Source of the DNA: Bradyrhizobium retamae
GTDB taxonomy: Bacteria; Pseudomonadota; Alphaproteobacteria; Rhizobiales; Xanthobacteraceae
Length of the DNA stretch: 64,000 bases
Assembly: GCF_001440415.1 (NCBI RefSeq)
Contig: NZ_LLYA01000153.1
Location: forward strand, 1 to 64,000
Direction of reading: 5' to 3'
Shown here: positions 1-9,385 of the stretch, one piece after another
Layout: every line of letters begins with the position of its first letter
How positions within the stretch are numbered: position 1 is the stretch's first letter
Position numbers and translations under genes: made by a program
The notes under the pieces: model-generated
The model's input: the letters and a program-made list of their open reading frames with translations, nothing else
What the model was told of the DNA's origin: nothing
The model's database searches: none

Positions 1-8
1 AACCCGCT

Positions 9-59
9 GATTTGGGAATCCCAAATCGATTCAGCCTAAACTCATCCCGCTTTAGCGGG
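9..59. repeat. Two intergenic hairpins at the left edge
   Basis: Two perfect inverted repeats sit before the first gene. Bases 9-17 pair with 19-27 (GATTTGGGA / TCCCAAATC), and bases 46-51 pair with 54-59 (CCCGCT / AGCGGG). They lie beyond the glp terminator and probably belong to the 3' side of a gene outside the window or to a dispersed intergenic repeat. No T-tract follows either on the plus strand. Confidence 0.5.
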
Positions 60-65
60 GCGAGG

Positions 66-98
66 TAAGAAAAAAGGCCGGGATCGCTCCCGGCCTTT
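66..98 (-). terminator. Rho-independent terminator of the glp operon
   Basis: Bases 76-83 (GGCCGGGA) pair with 88-95 (TCCCGGCC) around a 4-nt loop. The stem extends by A-T pairs at its base. Read on the minus strand, the hairpin is followed by a run of T (complement of the A-run at about 69-75). It lies 28 nt past the glpV stop codon, where the operon should end. Confidence 0.85.
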
Positions 99-125
99 CG
101 TCTGCATCACTCGTACGCGCGAAGC

Positions 126-1922
<1,797 letters not shown>

Positions 1923-1996
1923 GTTGGATCCTCCGTTGCAGCGACAAACACATATTCAGGCCCGGGTTGATCCCGGATCTGTCTTTTTCCGCCGTT

Positions 1997-2323
1997 TCAG
2001 ACCGTGCGAAAGATCGCAACGGCCGAAACGAGCGAAATCAGGGTTGCGAGCCACAGGCTCGAAATCTCAACGCCCTCCCCGATCGGCAGCGTCGCGATCG
2101 GATCGGTGCCGACAAGGGCGATCCACAGCAAATGAATGACGGCGGCAAGCACCAGCGAAATGAACAGCCGGTCGCCGCGGGTGGTCGGGATGCGCAGGAT
2201 GCCGACGCGCTCAGCTTCGGGATACGCGATCCCAAGCCATGTCATCACGCCGAGCGTCAGCGCCAGCATCACGAAGAAGATCGCGGTCGGCAGCGTCCAG
2301 GCCATCCATGCGATGTTTTCCAT
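1997..2323 (-). CDS. glpU: Small membrane protein GlpU (DUF2160 family)
   Basis: The 108-aa protein has about three hydrophobic segments (residues about 8-32, 53-72 and 88-106) and no recognisable enzyme motif. Small DUF2160 proteins sit between the glycerol permeases and the binding protein in rhizobial glp operons, where the gene is called glpU. It probably sits with the permease complex, but its role is unknown. The start at 2323 lies 2 nt past the glpQ stop. A longer frame running to 3172 overlaps glpQ and glpP and was not used. Confidence 0.8.
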   Translation of the reverse strand: MENIAWMAWTLPTAIFFVMLALTLGVMTWLGIAYPEAERVGILRIPTTRGDRLFISLVLAAVIHLLWIALVGTDPIATLPIGEGVEISSLWLATLISLVSAVAIFRTV

Positions 2324-2325
2324 GG

Positions 2326-3132
2326 CTACACCCTGCCCAGCGCAAAACCGCGCGCGATGTAGTTGCGGACGAACCAGATCACCAAAGCACCGGGAATGAT
2401 GGTGAGCACGCCGGCGGCGGCCAAGAGGCCCCAATCCATGCCCGCGGCTGAGACCGTGCGGGTCATGATCGCGGAGATCGGCTTGGCGTTGACCGACGTC
2501 AAGGTACGCGCCAGCAGCAATTCGACCCAGGAGAACATGAAGCAGAAGAACGCGGCGACGCCGATGCCGCTCGCGATCAGCGGTACCAGGATCTTCACGA
2601 AGAAGCGCGGGAACGAATAGCCGTCGAGGAATGCGGTTTCGTCGATCTCGCGCGGCACACCCGAGACGAAGCCTTCGAGAATCCAGACCGCCAGCGGCAC
2701 ATTGAAGATGCAATGCGCCAGCGCGACCGCCCATGGCGTATCGAACAGATTGATCGCCGAGTAGAGATTGAAGAACGGCAGCGCGAACACCGCGGCCGGC
2801 GCCATGCGGTTCGACAACAGCCAGAAGAACAGATGCTTGTCGCCGAGGAAGCGGTAGCGCGAGAAGCCGTAAGCGGCCGGCAACGCCACGGCGATCGAGA
2901 TCACGGTGTTGATCAACACATAGGTCAGCGAGTTGATGTAGCCGGAATACCAGCTCTCGTCGGTGAAGATGCGCTTGTAGTTTTCCAGCGTCGGCTGGTG
3001 CGGCCAAAGCGTCATCGTGGTGACGATCTCGGCATTGGTCTTGAAGCTCATGTTGACGAGCCAGTAGATCGGCAACAGCAAGAAAATCAAAAACAGCGAG
3101 ATGATGAGGCGGCGGCCGGGAATCGAGTGCAT
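2326..3132 (-). CDS. glpQ: Glycerol ABC transporter permease GlpQ
   Basis: This 268-aa inner-membrane permease belongs to the MalG-like binding-protein-dependent family. It has an N-terminal membrane helix (residues about 9-27) and several more. The EAA-type coupling loop is visible as EIDETAFLDG near residue 165, which would dock onto an ATPase. Its ATG overlaps the glpP stop by ATGA at 3131-3134, so the two permeases are translationally coupled. It should pair with GlpP to form the heterodimeric glycerol channel. Confidence 0.88.
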   Translation of the reverse strand: MHSIPGRRLIISLFLIFLLLPIYWLVNMSFKTNAEIVTTMTLWPHQPTLENYKRIFTDESWYSGYINSLTYVLINTVISIAVALPAAYGFSRYRFLGDKHLFFWLLSNRMAPAAVFALPFFNLYSAINLFDTPWAVALAHCIFNVPLAVWILEGFVSGVPREIDETAFLDGYSFPRFFVKILVPLIASGIGVAAFFCFMFSWVELLLARTLTSVNAKPISAIMTRTVSAAGMDWGLLAAAGVLTIIPGALVIWFVRNYIARGFALGRV

Positions 3133-4034
3133 CACGCGGCTCCCTTCTTCTGGGGACGCTCGGTCCCGACATTGGTCATGACCGTGTAGAATACCCAGCA
3201 CACGATCAGGATAATGAGATTGTAGACGAGCGAGAGAGCGGCAGCCTTGCCGAGGTCGAATTGCCCGAGCGCGATCTTGACCAGTTCGATCGAAACGAAG
3301 GTGGTCGAGTTGCCCGGACCGCCGCCGGTCACGACGAACGGCTCGGTGTAGATCATAAAACTGTCCATGAAGCGCAGCAGCACCGCGATCAGCAGCACGC
3401 GGTTCATCTTCGGCAATTGGATGGCCTTGAACACCGCCCAGCGCGAGGCGCCGTCGATCTGAGCCGCCTGGTAATACGCGTCCGGGATCGACTTCAGCCC
3501 GGCATAGCACAGCAGCGCGACGAGGCTGGTCCAGTGCCACACGTCCATCACGATGACGGTCGCCCAGGCATCGAACTCGTTGGAAACGTAGTTATAGTCG
3601 AAGCCGAGGCTGTTGAGCGTATAGCCGAGCAGGCCGATATCGGGCCGGCCAAAAATCTGCCAGATCGTGCCGACCACGTTCCACGGAATGAGCAGCGGCA
3701 AAGCGAGGATCACAAGACATACGGCAACGGTCCAGCCCTCGCGCGGCATCGACAGCGCCACCACGATACCGAGCGGCACCTCGATCGCCAGGATGATGGC
3801 AGAGAACAAGAGATTGCGGCCAAGCGACGCCAGGAAGCGGCCGCCGAGATCGGTCGAGGGATCGAGCAGCTCCTTGAACCAGCCGACGCCGTTCCAGAAG
3901 AACTGGTTGTTGCCGAACGTGTCCTGCATCGAATAGTTCACCACCGTCATCAGCGGCAGAATCGCGGAGAACGCGACCACCGCGAATACCGGCAGCACCA
4001 GGAACCAGGCTTTTTGATTGACGATCTTGTCCAT
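3132..4034 (-). CDS. glpP: Glycerol ABC transporter permease GlpP
   Basis: This 300-aa permease of the MalF/UgpA-like type has about six membrane helices, the first at residues about 10-33. The coupling-loop sequence DAYYQAAQIDGASRW (around residue 190) matches the EAA motif of sugar and polyol importers. The start codon overlaps the glpT stop (ATGA at 4033-4036) and its stop overlaps the glpQ start. It is the other half of the predicted glycerol pore. Confidence 0.88.
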   Translation of the reverse strand: MDKIVNQKAWFLVLPVFAVVAFSAILPLMTVVNYSMQDTFGNNQFFWNGVGWFKELLDPSTDLGGRFLASLGRNLLFSAIILAIEVPLGIVVALSMPREGWTVAVCLVILALPLLIPWNVVGTIWQIFGRPDIGLLGYTLNSLGFDYNYVSNEFDAWATVIVMDVWHWTSLVALLCYAGLKSIPDAYYQAAQIDGASRWAVFKAIQLPKMNRVLLIAVLLRFMDSFMIYTEPFVVTGGGPGNSTTFVSIELVKIALGQFDLGKAAALSLVYNLIILIVCWVFYTVMTNVGTERPQKKGAA

Positions 4035-5122
4035 CAGGCAACCCCCTCGACCAGACGGCTGTCGGCATAGACGTGAACATGCGCGGGATCGAACACCAGC
4101 CCGACCATGTTGTCGTCGGGCACGGAGAATCCGGGCGGCACGCGCGCGGCAAACTTTGCGTCGCCGATGCGAACGCGGGCAAAGCGGGCGCGACCAAGAT
4201 CGTCGATCCGTTCGATCGCGGCCGATAACAGGCCCGACGCGGGAGCGGCTATGTTGACGAACTCCGGGCGCACGCCGATTTCGATTTTCGCACCCGCCGG
4301 CAGCACGCCGTAATTGCGGTGCAGGCCGATGATGTGGCCGTCGATCCGGGCCTCATGCCCGCTCACGACAGCCGGCACGATGTTCATGCCGGGCGAGCCG
4401 ATGAAGTAACCCACGAATGTATGGGCGGGCTTGTCAAACAGTTCGGCCGGCGTGCCGCTCTGTACCACGCGGCCGTCATGCATGACCACCACCGTATCGG
4501 CAAAAGTCAGCGCCTCGGTCTGGTCATGGGTGACGTAGATCATCGTGAGATCGAGCTCGCGATGCAGCGCTTTCAACTTCGAGCGCAACTGCCACTTCAA
4601 TTCAGGATCGATCACCGTCAGCGGCTCGTCGAATAGTACGGCGGCAACGTCGGAACGGACGAGGCCGCGGCCGAGCGAAATCTTCTGCTTGGCGTCCGCG
4701 GTCAGGCGCGTCGCCTTGCGGTCGAGATAGAACGTCAGATCGAGGAGATCGGCGATCTGCCTCACCCGCGCCTCGACCTCGGACTTCGGCACGCCGCGGT
4801 TCTGCAGTGGGAATGCCAGGTTCTGCCCGACCGTCATCGTGTCGTAGATCACCGGAAACTGGAACACCTGCGCGATGTTGCGCTTCTGGGTTGACAGCGG
4901 CGTGATATCGGCGCCGTCGAACAGGATTTTTCCGCGCGACGGCGTGACGATGCCGGAGATCAGATTGAGCAGCGTGGTCTTGCCGCAGCCGGAGGGGCCG
5001 AGCAGCGCGTAGGCCCCGCCCTGCCGCCAGGTCATGGTCACCGGCTTCAACGCAAAGGATTCGGGCGCAGCGTCATTGCCGCCGTAGGAATGCGCGAGAT
5101 CGACGAGGTCAATGCGTGCCAT
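4034..5122 (-). CDS. glpT: Glycerol ABC transporter ATPase GlpT (degenerate signature motif)
   Basis: This 362-aa cytoplasmic ATPase has an N-terminal ABC domain and a C-terminal TOBE/MOI-type regulatory domain (residues about 240-360). Walker A is GPSGCGKTT (42-50), the Q-loop is at Q88, Walker B is LFDEP with D165 and E166, and the H-loop is VTHD with H199. The signature is LTADAKQ (140-146) instead of LSGGQ, so this subunit cannot offer a normal signature to its partner. It lies 12 nt after glpS and overlaps glpP. The name follows the rhizobial glpSTPQUV scheme and should not be confused with the E. coli GlpT permease. Confidence 0.88.
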   Translation of the reverse strand: MARIDLVDLAHSYGGNDAAPESFALKPVTMTWRQGGAYALLGPSGCGKTTLLNLISGIVTPSRGKILFDGADITPLSTQKRNIAQVFQFPVIYDTMTVGQNLAFPLQNRGVPKSEVEARVRQIADLLDLTFYLDRKATRLTADAKQKISLGRGLVRSDVAAVLFDEPLTVIDPELKWQLRSKLKALHRELDLTMIYVTHDQTEALTFADTVVVMHDGRVVQSGTPAELFDKPAHTFVGYFIGSPGMNIVPAVVSGHEARIDGHIIGLHRNYGVLPAGAKIEIGVRPEFVNIAAPASGLLSAAIERIDDLGRARFARVRIGDAKFAARVPPGFSVPDDNMVGLVFDPAHVHVYADSRLVEGVA

Positions 5123-5134
5123 ATCGCATCTCCC

Positions 5135-6274
5135 TCACATGCTCTTGGCTTTTGATGCGTTTTCTCCATGCGAAACGCTACGCATTTCGCTTGAAAACGC
5201 GATGGCTGGCGCTGCGACCAGGCGATCGGCGGCGTCGAACACGAAGACATTGTCGGGATCGAGCACGGCATCGAGCGTCTGGCCGGGCTCGTATTCATGC
5301 ACGCCCGGCAGCACCGCAACCCAGTTGGAGGCGTCGCGGTTGAGATGCACGAAACTTTCCGAGCCGGTGATCTCGGTCACGGTGACGGTGGCGTGAAACG
5401 CGTGGCGACCGGCAATGCCGTTCGCTACTTCGAGCTGGTGGGCGCGGAAACCGACGCGGTAGAGGCCGTCAGAAAGCTGCGCATAGAGCCCGGTGGCCGG
5501 CGCCTGGATGCCACCGGCATATGCGATCTGCCCGTTCTTCTTCTCGATACCGACGACGTTGAGCGGCGGATCTGAAAATACCTGTGCGACCCGCAGCGTA
5601 TCGGGACGGCGATAGACCTGCGATGTATTGCCGGCCTGAAGCACCTGGCCTTCCCACATGCACACCGTGTTGCCGCCGAGCAGCAGCGCCTCCGAGGGCT
5701 CAGTCGTGGCATAGACGAAGATCGCGCCCGACGCCTCGAAGATGCGCGGCAGTTCGGTGCGCAGCTCCTCGCGGAGCTTGTAATCGAGATTGGCGAGCGG
5801 CTCATCGAGCAGCACGAGGTCGGCGCCCTTGACCAGCGCACGTGCGATCGCGGTGCGCTGCTGTTGGCCGCCGGAAAGCTGCAGCGGCGTGCGCTTCAGA
5901 TAGGGATCGAGCCGCAAGAGTTTCGCGGCTTCCTGCACGCGCCGGTCAATCTCCTCGCGCGGCCGACCCTGCACCCGCAAGGGCGAGGCGATGTTCTCGT
6001 ACACCGTCAGCGAGGGATAATTGATGAACTGCTGATAGACCATTGCGACCGAGCGCTGCCGCACGTCGGCGCCGGTGACGTCGTTGCCGTCGACCAGCAC
6101 GCGACCTGTTGACGGCTTGTCGAGGCCGGCGAGCAGCCGCATGATCGAGGTCTTGCCCGACAACGTCGGCCCGAGCAGCACGCTCAGCGTTCCGCGCTCC
6201 AGCGTCAGCGAGACGTCGCGAATGGTCGCCATGCCATCCACGGTTCGCGTGACGTGTTCGAGCGTGACGCTCAT
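5135..6274 (-). CDS. glpS: Glycerol ABC transporter ATPase GlpS (no H-loop histidine)
   Basis: This 379-aa ABC ATPase has a C-terminal TOBE-like region. Walker A is GPTLSGKTS (35-43), the Q-loop glutamine is at 81, the signature LSGGQ is canonical (133-137), and Walker B is LLDEP (D157, E158). The H-loop reads ATTE at 189-192, so the usual histidine is threonine at 191. The partner GlpT keeps that histidine but has lost the signature. Together they predict one working and one degenerate ATP site. The start overlaps the glpD stop by ATGA at 6271-6274. Confidence 0.88.
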   Translation of the reverse strand: MSVTLEHVTRTVDGMATIRDVSLTLERGTLSVLLGPTLSGKTSIMRLLAGLDKPSTGRVLVDGNDVTGADVRQRSVAMVYQQFINYPSLTVYENIASPLRVQGRPREEIDRRVQEAAKLLRLDPYLKRTPLQLSGGQQQRTAIARALVKGADLVLLDEPLANLDYKLREELRTELPRIFEASGAIFVYATTEPSEALLLGGNTVCMWEGQVLQAGNTSQVYRRPDTLRVAQVFSDPPLNVVGIEKKNGQIAYAGGIQAPATGLYAQLSDGLYRVGFRAHQLEVANGIAGRHAFHATVTVTEITGSESFVHLNRDASNWVAVLPGVHEYEPGQTLDAVLDPDNVFVFDAADRLVAAPAIAFSSEMRSVSHGENASKAKSM

Positions 6275-7815
6275 GTCCGCCCTCCCACTTCGCGCAAGGT
6301 ACGTTCACCGGAGGCGCTGTTGGCCTTGATCCATTCGTCAAGCACGGCGATTTCATCGGCCGACAGTCGCAAGCCGAGTTTAGACCTTCGCCACACCACG
6401 TCTTCGGCGCTGCAAGCCCACTCGGTCGAAATCAGGTACCGGACCTCGCTTTCGGTCAAGGTAGCGCCAAACGCCTGGCCTAGATCGGTCAATGATTTCG
6501 CATTGCCGAGCAATTTTGCCGCGCGCGTGCCATAGGCATGCGCGAGCCGGCCAGCATGCGCCGAGGTGAGGAACGGATACTTCCGCGTCAGTTCTGCCGT
6601 CAGCGCGGCGACCGCCGAAACATCCATGTTGCCGCCAGGCAGTGGCGCCTTGCCCGTCCAGCCCTCTTTCGCTTTGTCGCTGCTCAAATATGGTGAAAGC
6701 CGTTCCAGTGCTTCCTCGGCGAGCCGCCGATAGGTCGTGATCTTACCACCATAGATCGATAGCAGCGGCGCACCACCGGGCGTATCGAGTTCGAACACGT
6801 AATCGCGGGTTGCGGCCTTGGCCTCGCTGGCGCCGTCATCATAGAGCGGGCGAACGCCGGAATAGGTCCAGACCACATCCGCGGGCAGTACCGTCTTCTT
6901 CAGGTACTCGCTGGCGGAGGCGCAGAGATATTGAATCTCCTCAGGGCTGGCTTTCACCTTGGCGGGGTCGCCGTCGTAGTCGCGATCAGTGGTGCCGATC
7001 AGCGTAAAGTCGTCCTGGTAGGGGATGACGAAGATGATGCGGCCGTCGGCATTCTGGAACATGTAGGCGCGGTCGTGCTCATATAGCTTGCGCACCACGA
7101 TGTGTGAGCCCTGCACCAGCCGCACCTTTGCCCGCGCGTTGACGCCTGAGCCCGACGACAGCACCTGCTCCACCCACGGACCGCCAGCATTGACCAGCGC
7201 GCGCGCCTGGATGGTGGTGCGCTCGCCGCTAATGGCCTTCTCGACGGTGACGTGCCAGATGCCGTTCACCTGCCTGATCTCGACCGCGCGCGAGCGGGTG
7301 TGAATTTCGGCGCCGCGATCGGCTGCGTCGCGTGCGGTGAGCACGACAAGGCGCGCGTCATCGACGAAGCAATCGGAATATTCGAAACCGCGCTTGTAAC
7401 GGTTGGCGATCAAGGGTTTGCCCACCTCGTCATGGACCAGATCGACCGAGCGCGTCGGCGGCAGCAGATGGCGGCCACCGATATGGTCGTACAGGAACAA
7501 CCCTAACCTGAGCAGCCAGGCCGGCCGCAAGCCAGCGTGGTGCGGCAAAACGAAACGCAAAGGACGGATGATGTGAGGTGCGATCTGCCACAGGACTTCA
7601 CGCTCGATCAGCGCCTCGCGGACCAGGCGGAACTCGTAATACTCGAGGTAGCGTAAGCCCCCATGCACCAGCTTGGTCGACCAGGATGACGTTCCGCTCG
7701 CCAAGTCGTTCATTTCACAAAGGAAAACGGAATAGCCCCGGCCCGCCGCGTCGCGCGCGATGCCGCAGCCATTGATGCCGCCTCCGATAATGGCGATGTC
7801 GAATATCCGATCCAA
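6271..7815 (-). CDS. glpD: Aerobic glycerol-3-phosphate dehydrogenase GlpD
   Basis: This 514-aa FAD-dependent membrane-associated enzyme oxidises glycerol-3-phosphate to dihydroxyacetone phosphate and passes electrons to quinone. The N-terminal dinucleotide fold GGGINGCGIARDA (residues about 11-23) is followed by SGTSSWSTKLVHGGLRYL, typical of GlpD. The C-terminal DAO helical domain is present, and length matches the family. It is the first gene of the glycerol operon, so uptake and oxidation are co-expressed. No glycerol kinase gene lies in the window, so the kinase step must be encoded elsewhere. Likely controlled by GlpR through the sites just upstream. Confidence 0.95.
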   Translation of the reverse strand: MDRIFDIAIIGGGINGCGIARDAAGRGYSVFLCEMNDLASGTSSWSTKLVHGGLRYLEYYEFRLVREALIEREVLWQIAPHIIRPLRFVLPHHAGLRPAWLLRLGLFLYDHIGGRHLLPPTRSVDLVHDEVGKPLIANRYKRGFEYSDCFVDDARLVVLTARDAADRGAEIHTRSRAVEIRQVNGIWHVTVEKAISGERTTIQARALVNAGGPWVEQVLSSGSGVNARAKVRLVQGSHIVVRKLYEHDRAYMFQNADGRIIFVIPYQDDFTLIGTTDRDYDGDPAKVKASPEEIQYLCASASEYLKKTVLPADVVWTYSGVRPLYDDGASEAKAATRDYVFELDTPGGAPLLSIYGGKITTYRRLAEEALERLSPYLSSDKAKEGWTGKAPLPGGNMDVSAVAALTAELTRKYPFLTSAHAGRLAHAYGTRAAKLLGNAKSLTDLGQAFGATLTESEVRYLISTEWACSAEDVVWRRSKLGLRLSADEIAVLDEWIKANSASGERTLREVGGRT

Positions 7816-7856
7816 CGAAACGCTTCCCCGGCGATCGCCTCTTCACTTCGGCGATT

Positions 7857-7910
7857 TTGCTTTCGAATGAGAGTTAATCACAAAGAAAAACGAAAGCAAG
7901 GCGAAAGCGG
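7857..7910. promoter_or_regulatory. Candidate GlpR operator upstream of glpD
   Basis: A perfect 9-bp inverted repeat, TTGCTTTCG at 7857-7865 and CGAAAGCAA at 7891-7899, is separated by 25 nt. A third half-site, GCGAAAGCG, follows at 7901-7909. It lies 42-95 nt upstream of the glpD start. DeoR-family regulators often bind repeated TTTCG/CGAAA half-sites, and the DeoR-family gene glpR lies upstream, so GlpR is the likely ligand. Binding is inferred. Confidence 0.55.
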
Positions 7911-7998
7911 GGAACCGAATTTCCTACTTGAGGGTAAGTTCAGGTTTGGCCGCACAGGCCCGTACCACGGGCTCAGACCGCGGCGCATGGGTTCGATA

Positions 7999-8382
7999 TC
8001 AGCCCGCGGCCACGGCCTCGACTTCGAGAAGCCACGCCTCGTCGAAGATACCAGCGATAACCACCGTCAGCGCTGTTTCCCGTCCGCCAAGTACCTCGTT
8101 TCGCACGGAGCGATTGAGAAGGGCGTAACGCCGGTCGGCAAGGTAGGTCCGGTGCATGACTAGATTGTCGAGGGTCATGCCGGCTGCCTTGAGCTGAGCC
8201 TCGACGTTTCGCCAAGCGAGCCTGCACTGCGCTTCAAAGCCTTCAGGGACGGTGCCGTCGACGCTGAGCGGGATCTGGCCACTTACAAAAAGCAGACGGG
8301 TGTGACCGCTGACCTCTAGCGCCTGGCTGTAGCCAGTCGTCGGCACGGTTACTGTTTCGGCATTGATGCGTCGGATGTGCAT
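7999..8382 (-). CDS. RidA/YjgF family protein
   Basis: This 127-aa cytoplasmic protein of the RidA (YjgF/YER057c/UK114) family has SGQIPLSVDG near residues 34-43, a typical central segment. The motif of true RidA enamine deaminases, with arginine near the C-terminus, is not clearly matched, so it may be an Rid subgroup member with another role. It is divergent from a LysR-type gene, suggesting a regulator-target pair. Both lie in the segment that separates glpD from glpR. Confidence 0.8.
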   Translation of the reverse strand: MHIRRINAETVTVPTTGYSQALEVSGHTRLLFVSGQIPLSVDGTVPEGFEAQCRLAWRNVEAQLKAAGMTLDNLVMHRTYLADRRYALLNRSVRNEVLGGRETALTVVIAGIFDEAWLLEVEAVAAG

Positions 8383-8463
8383 TAGGTTTCTCCTGTCCTC
8401 AAAACATCATCTCGTGCACCGCTGCACTCGTCGCGCACAAACCATTTTTCCTGGACAGTTCAG

Positions 8464-8479
8464 TTAGATTTTCTAATCT
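8464..8479. promoter_or_regulatory. Palindrome in RidA-LysR intergenic region
   Basis: TTAGA-TTT-TCTAA (8464-8476) overlaps AGATT-TTCT-AATCT (8466-8479). It sits between the divergent RidA and LysR genes, 22 nt before the LysR start. A dyad with a T-N11-A spacing is typical of LysR-family boxes. The local AT-richness may also include a promoter. Confidence 0.4.
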
Positions 8480-8497
8480 GCGCGCGCCTAACGTCCT

Positions 8498-9106
8498 ATG
8501 GATGGAATCCTGGTGAGCTACAGACTGCCTCCGCTCAACGGACTGCGGGCCTTCGAGGCTGCCGGCCGTCATCTCAGCTTCAAACTGGCTGCGCAGGAGC
8601 TTTCGGTAACGCCGGGCGCCGTCAGCCAGCAGATCAAGCATCTGGAGCAGATCTTGGGAGTTCCGCTGTTTCAGCGCATGCCCCGCGGCCTCACCCTCAC
8701 CGGCCATGGCGAGGCCATGCTGCCCACCATCAGCGATGCGTTCGAGCGCATGTCGGCGGCTGCGGATGCTGTCGCGCGCACATTGCCGACTAAGGCGTTG
8801 CGGCTGGGTGTTTCTCCGAACTTGACGGACGACCCGCATGGCCTGTTGGCGAAACTTGCGAACACAGAACAGTCGCCGGACTATGTTCTGATAACCTCGA
8901 CCGATGATGTCGCGAACCTCTTAAGTGGCGCGCTGGATGCGATCCTGCGTCCGGGACCGGGCCCTTACCCGGGAATGCATGCGGAGGTGCTGAATCTGCA
9001 CCAGGCATTCTCACCCCATGCACAGGCTTCTCTTGTCGTTTGGCCTGGCCTCGCCAAATGTCGGGAGTTCCTGAAAACGAGATCGCTGCTCGGCTCGCCC
9101 GGATAA
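8498..9106 (+). CDS. LysR family regulator, internally shortened
   Basis: This 202-aa protein has an intact GcvA-like winged helix at residues about 10-70 (LAAQELSVTPGAVSQQIKHL). The effector-binding half then begins normally but seems to jump from the first lobe (ALDAILRPGPGPYPGM, about 145-160) to a C-terminal-like stretch ending at 202. LysR proteins are usually near 300 aa, so roughly 90 residues of the sensor domain are missing. It may still bind DNA but probably not a ligand. It is divergent from the RidA gene and ends 7 nt before the stranded glpR tail. Confidence 0.7.
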   Translation: MDGILVSYRLPPLNGLRAFEAAGRHLSFKLAAQELSVTPGAVSQQIKHLEQILGVPLFQRMPRGLTLTGHGEAMLPTISDAFERMSAAADAVARTLPTKALRLGVSPNLTDDPHGLLAKLANTEQSPDYVLITSTDDVANLLSGALDAILRPGPGPYPGMHAEVLNLHQAFSPHAQASLVVWPGLAKCREFLKTRSLLGSPG

Positions 9107-9113
9107 TCGCCCG

Positions 9114-9338
9114 CTACTTCAGCCGCACCACGGTCGAAGCCGGCTCGCCGCCGGAATCATCGATATCCGTCGCCGGCTTCTCCATCGCCTGGACCACCTC
9201 GATGCCACGGTGGCTGCAGATACTGGCAAGACCCGCCGGCAACGGCGCGTCAGTCACAAAGGTCTGGATCTGGCTGAGATGGGCGATGCGCACCGGCGCG
9301 CTGCGGCGGAGTTTTTCGAAATCCGCGACCAGCATGAC
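9114..9338 (-). pseudogene. Stranded 3' fragment of glpR
   Basis: About 75 codons match the C-terminal end of GlpR encoded at 11003-11239. Bases 9156-9338 equal 11057-11239 with only 4 mismatches that I count. Past 9156 the last dozen codons differ (ending VVRLK here, PIRLR in the full gene), so this looks like a related but distinct allele. No start codon or DNA-binding domain remains. Upstream at 9339-9350 is AACGAAAGCAAG, identical to the half-site region before glpD. Confidence 0.85.
9156..9338. repeat. Direct repeat, copy 1 of glpR 3' segment
   Basis: This 183-bp segment repeats at 11057-11239 in the same orientation, offset by 1901 bp, with mismatches at 9234, 9316, 9317 and 9319. The repeats flank the EamA/CGNR gene pair. 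Confidence 0.9.
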
Positions 9339-9385
9339 AACGAAAGCAAGACGGAAACAGGTACGCCACACCGGGATGCTTTGGC

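Noticed and set aside
1997..3172. Long minus-strand frame covering glpU and much of glpQ
   Set aside because: Only its last 108 codons have membrane-protein character and a start that fits; the rest overlaps glpQ in another frame.
7958..7972. Small hairpin GCCCGT/ACGGGC after the RidA gene
   Set aside because: Only six pairs and no T-tract; too weak to call a terminator.
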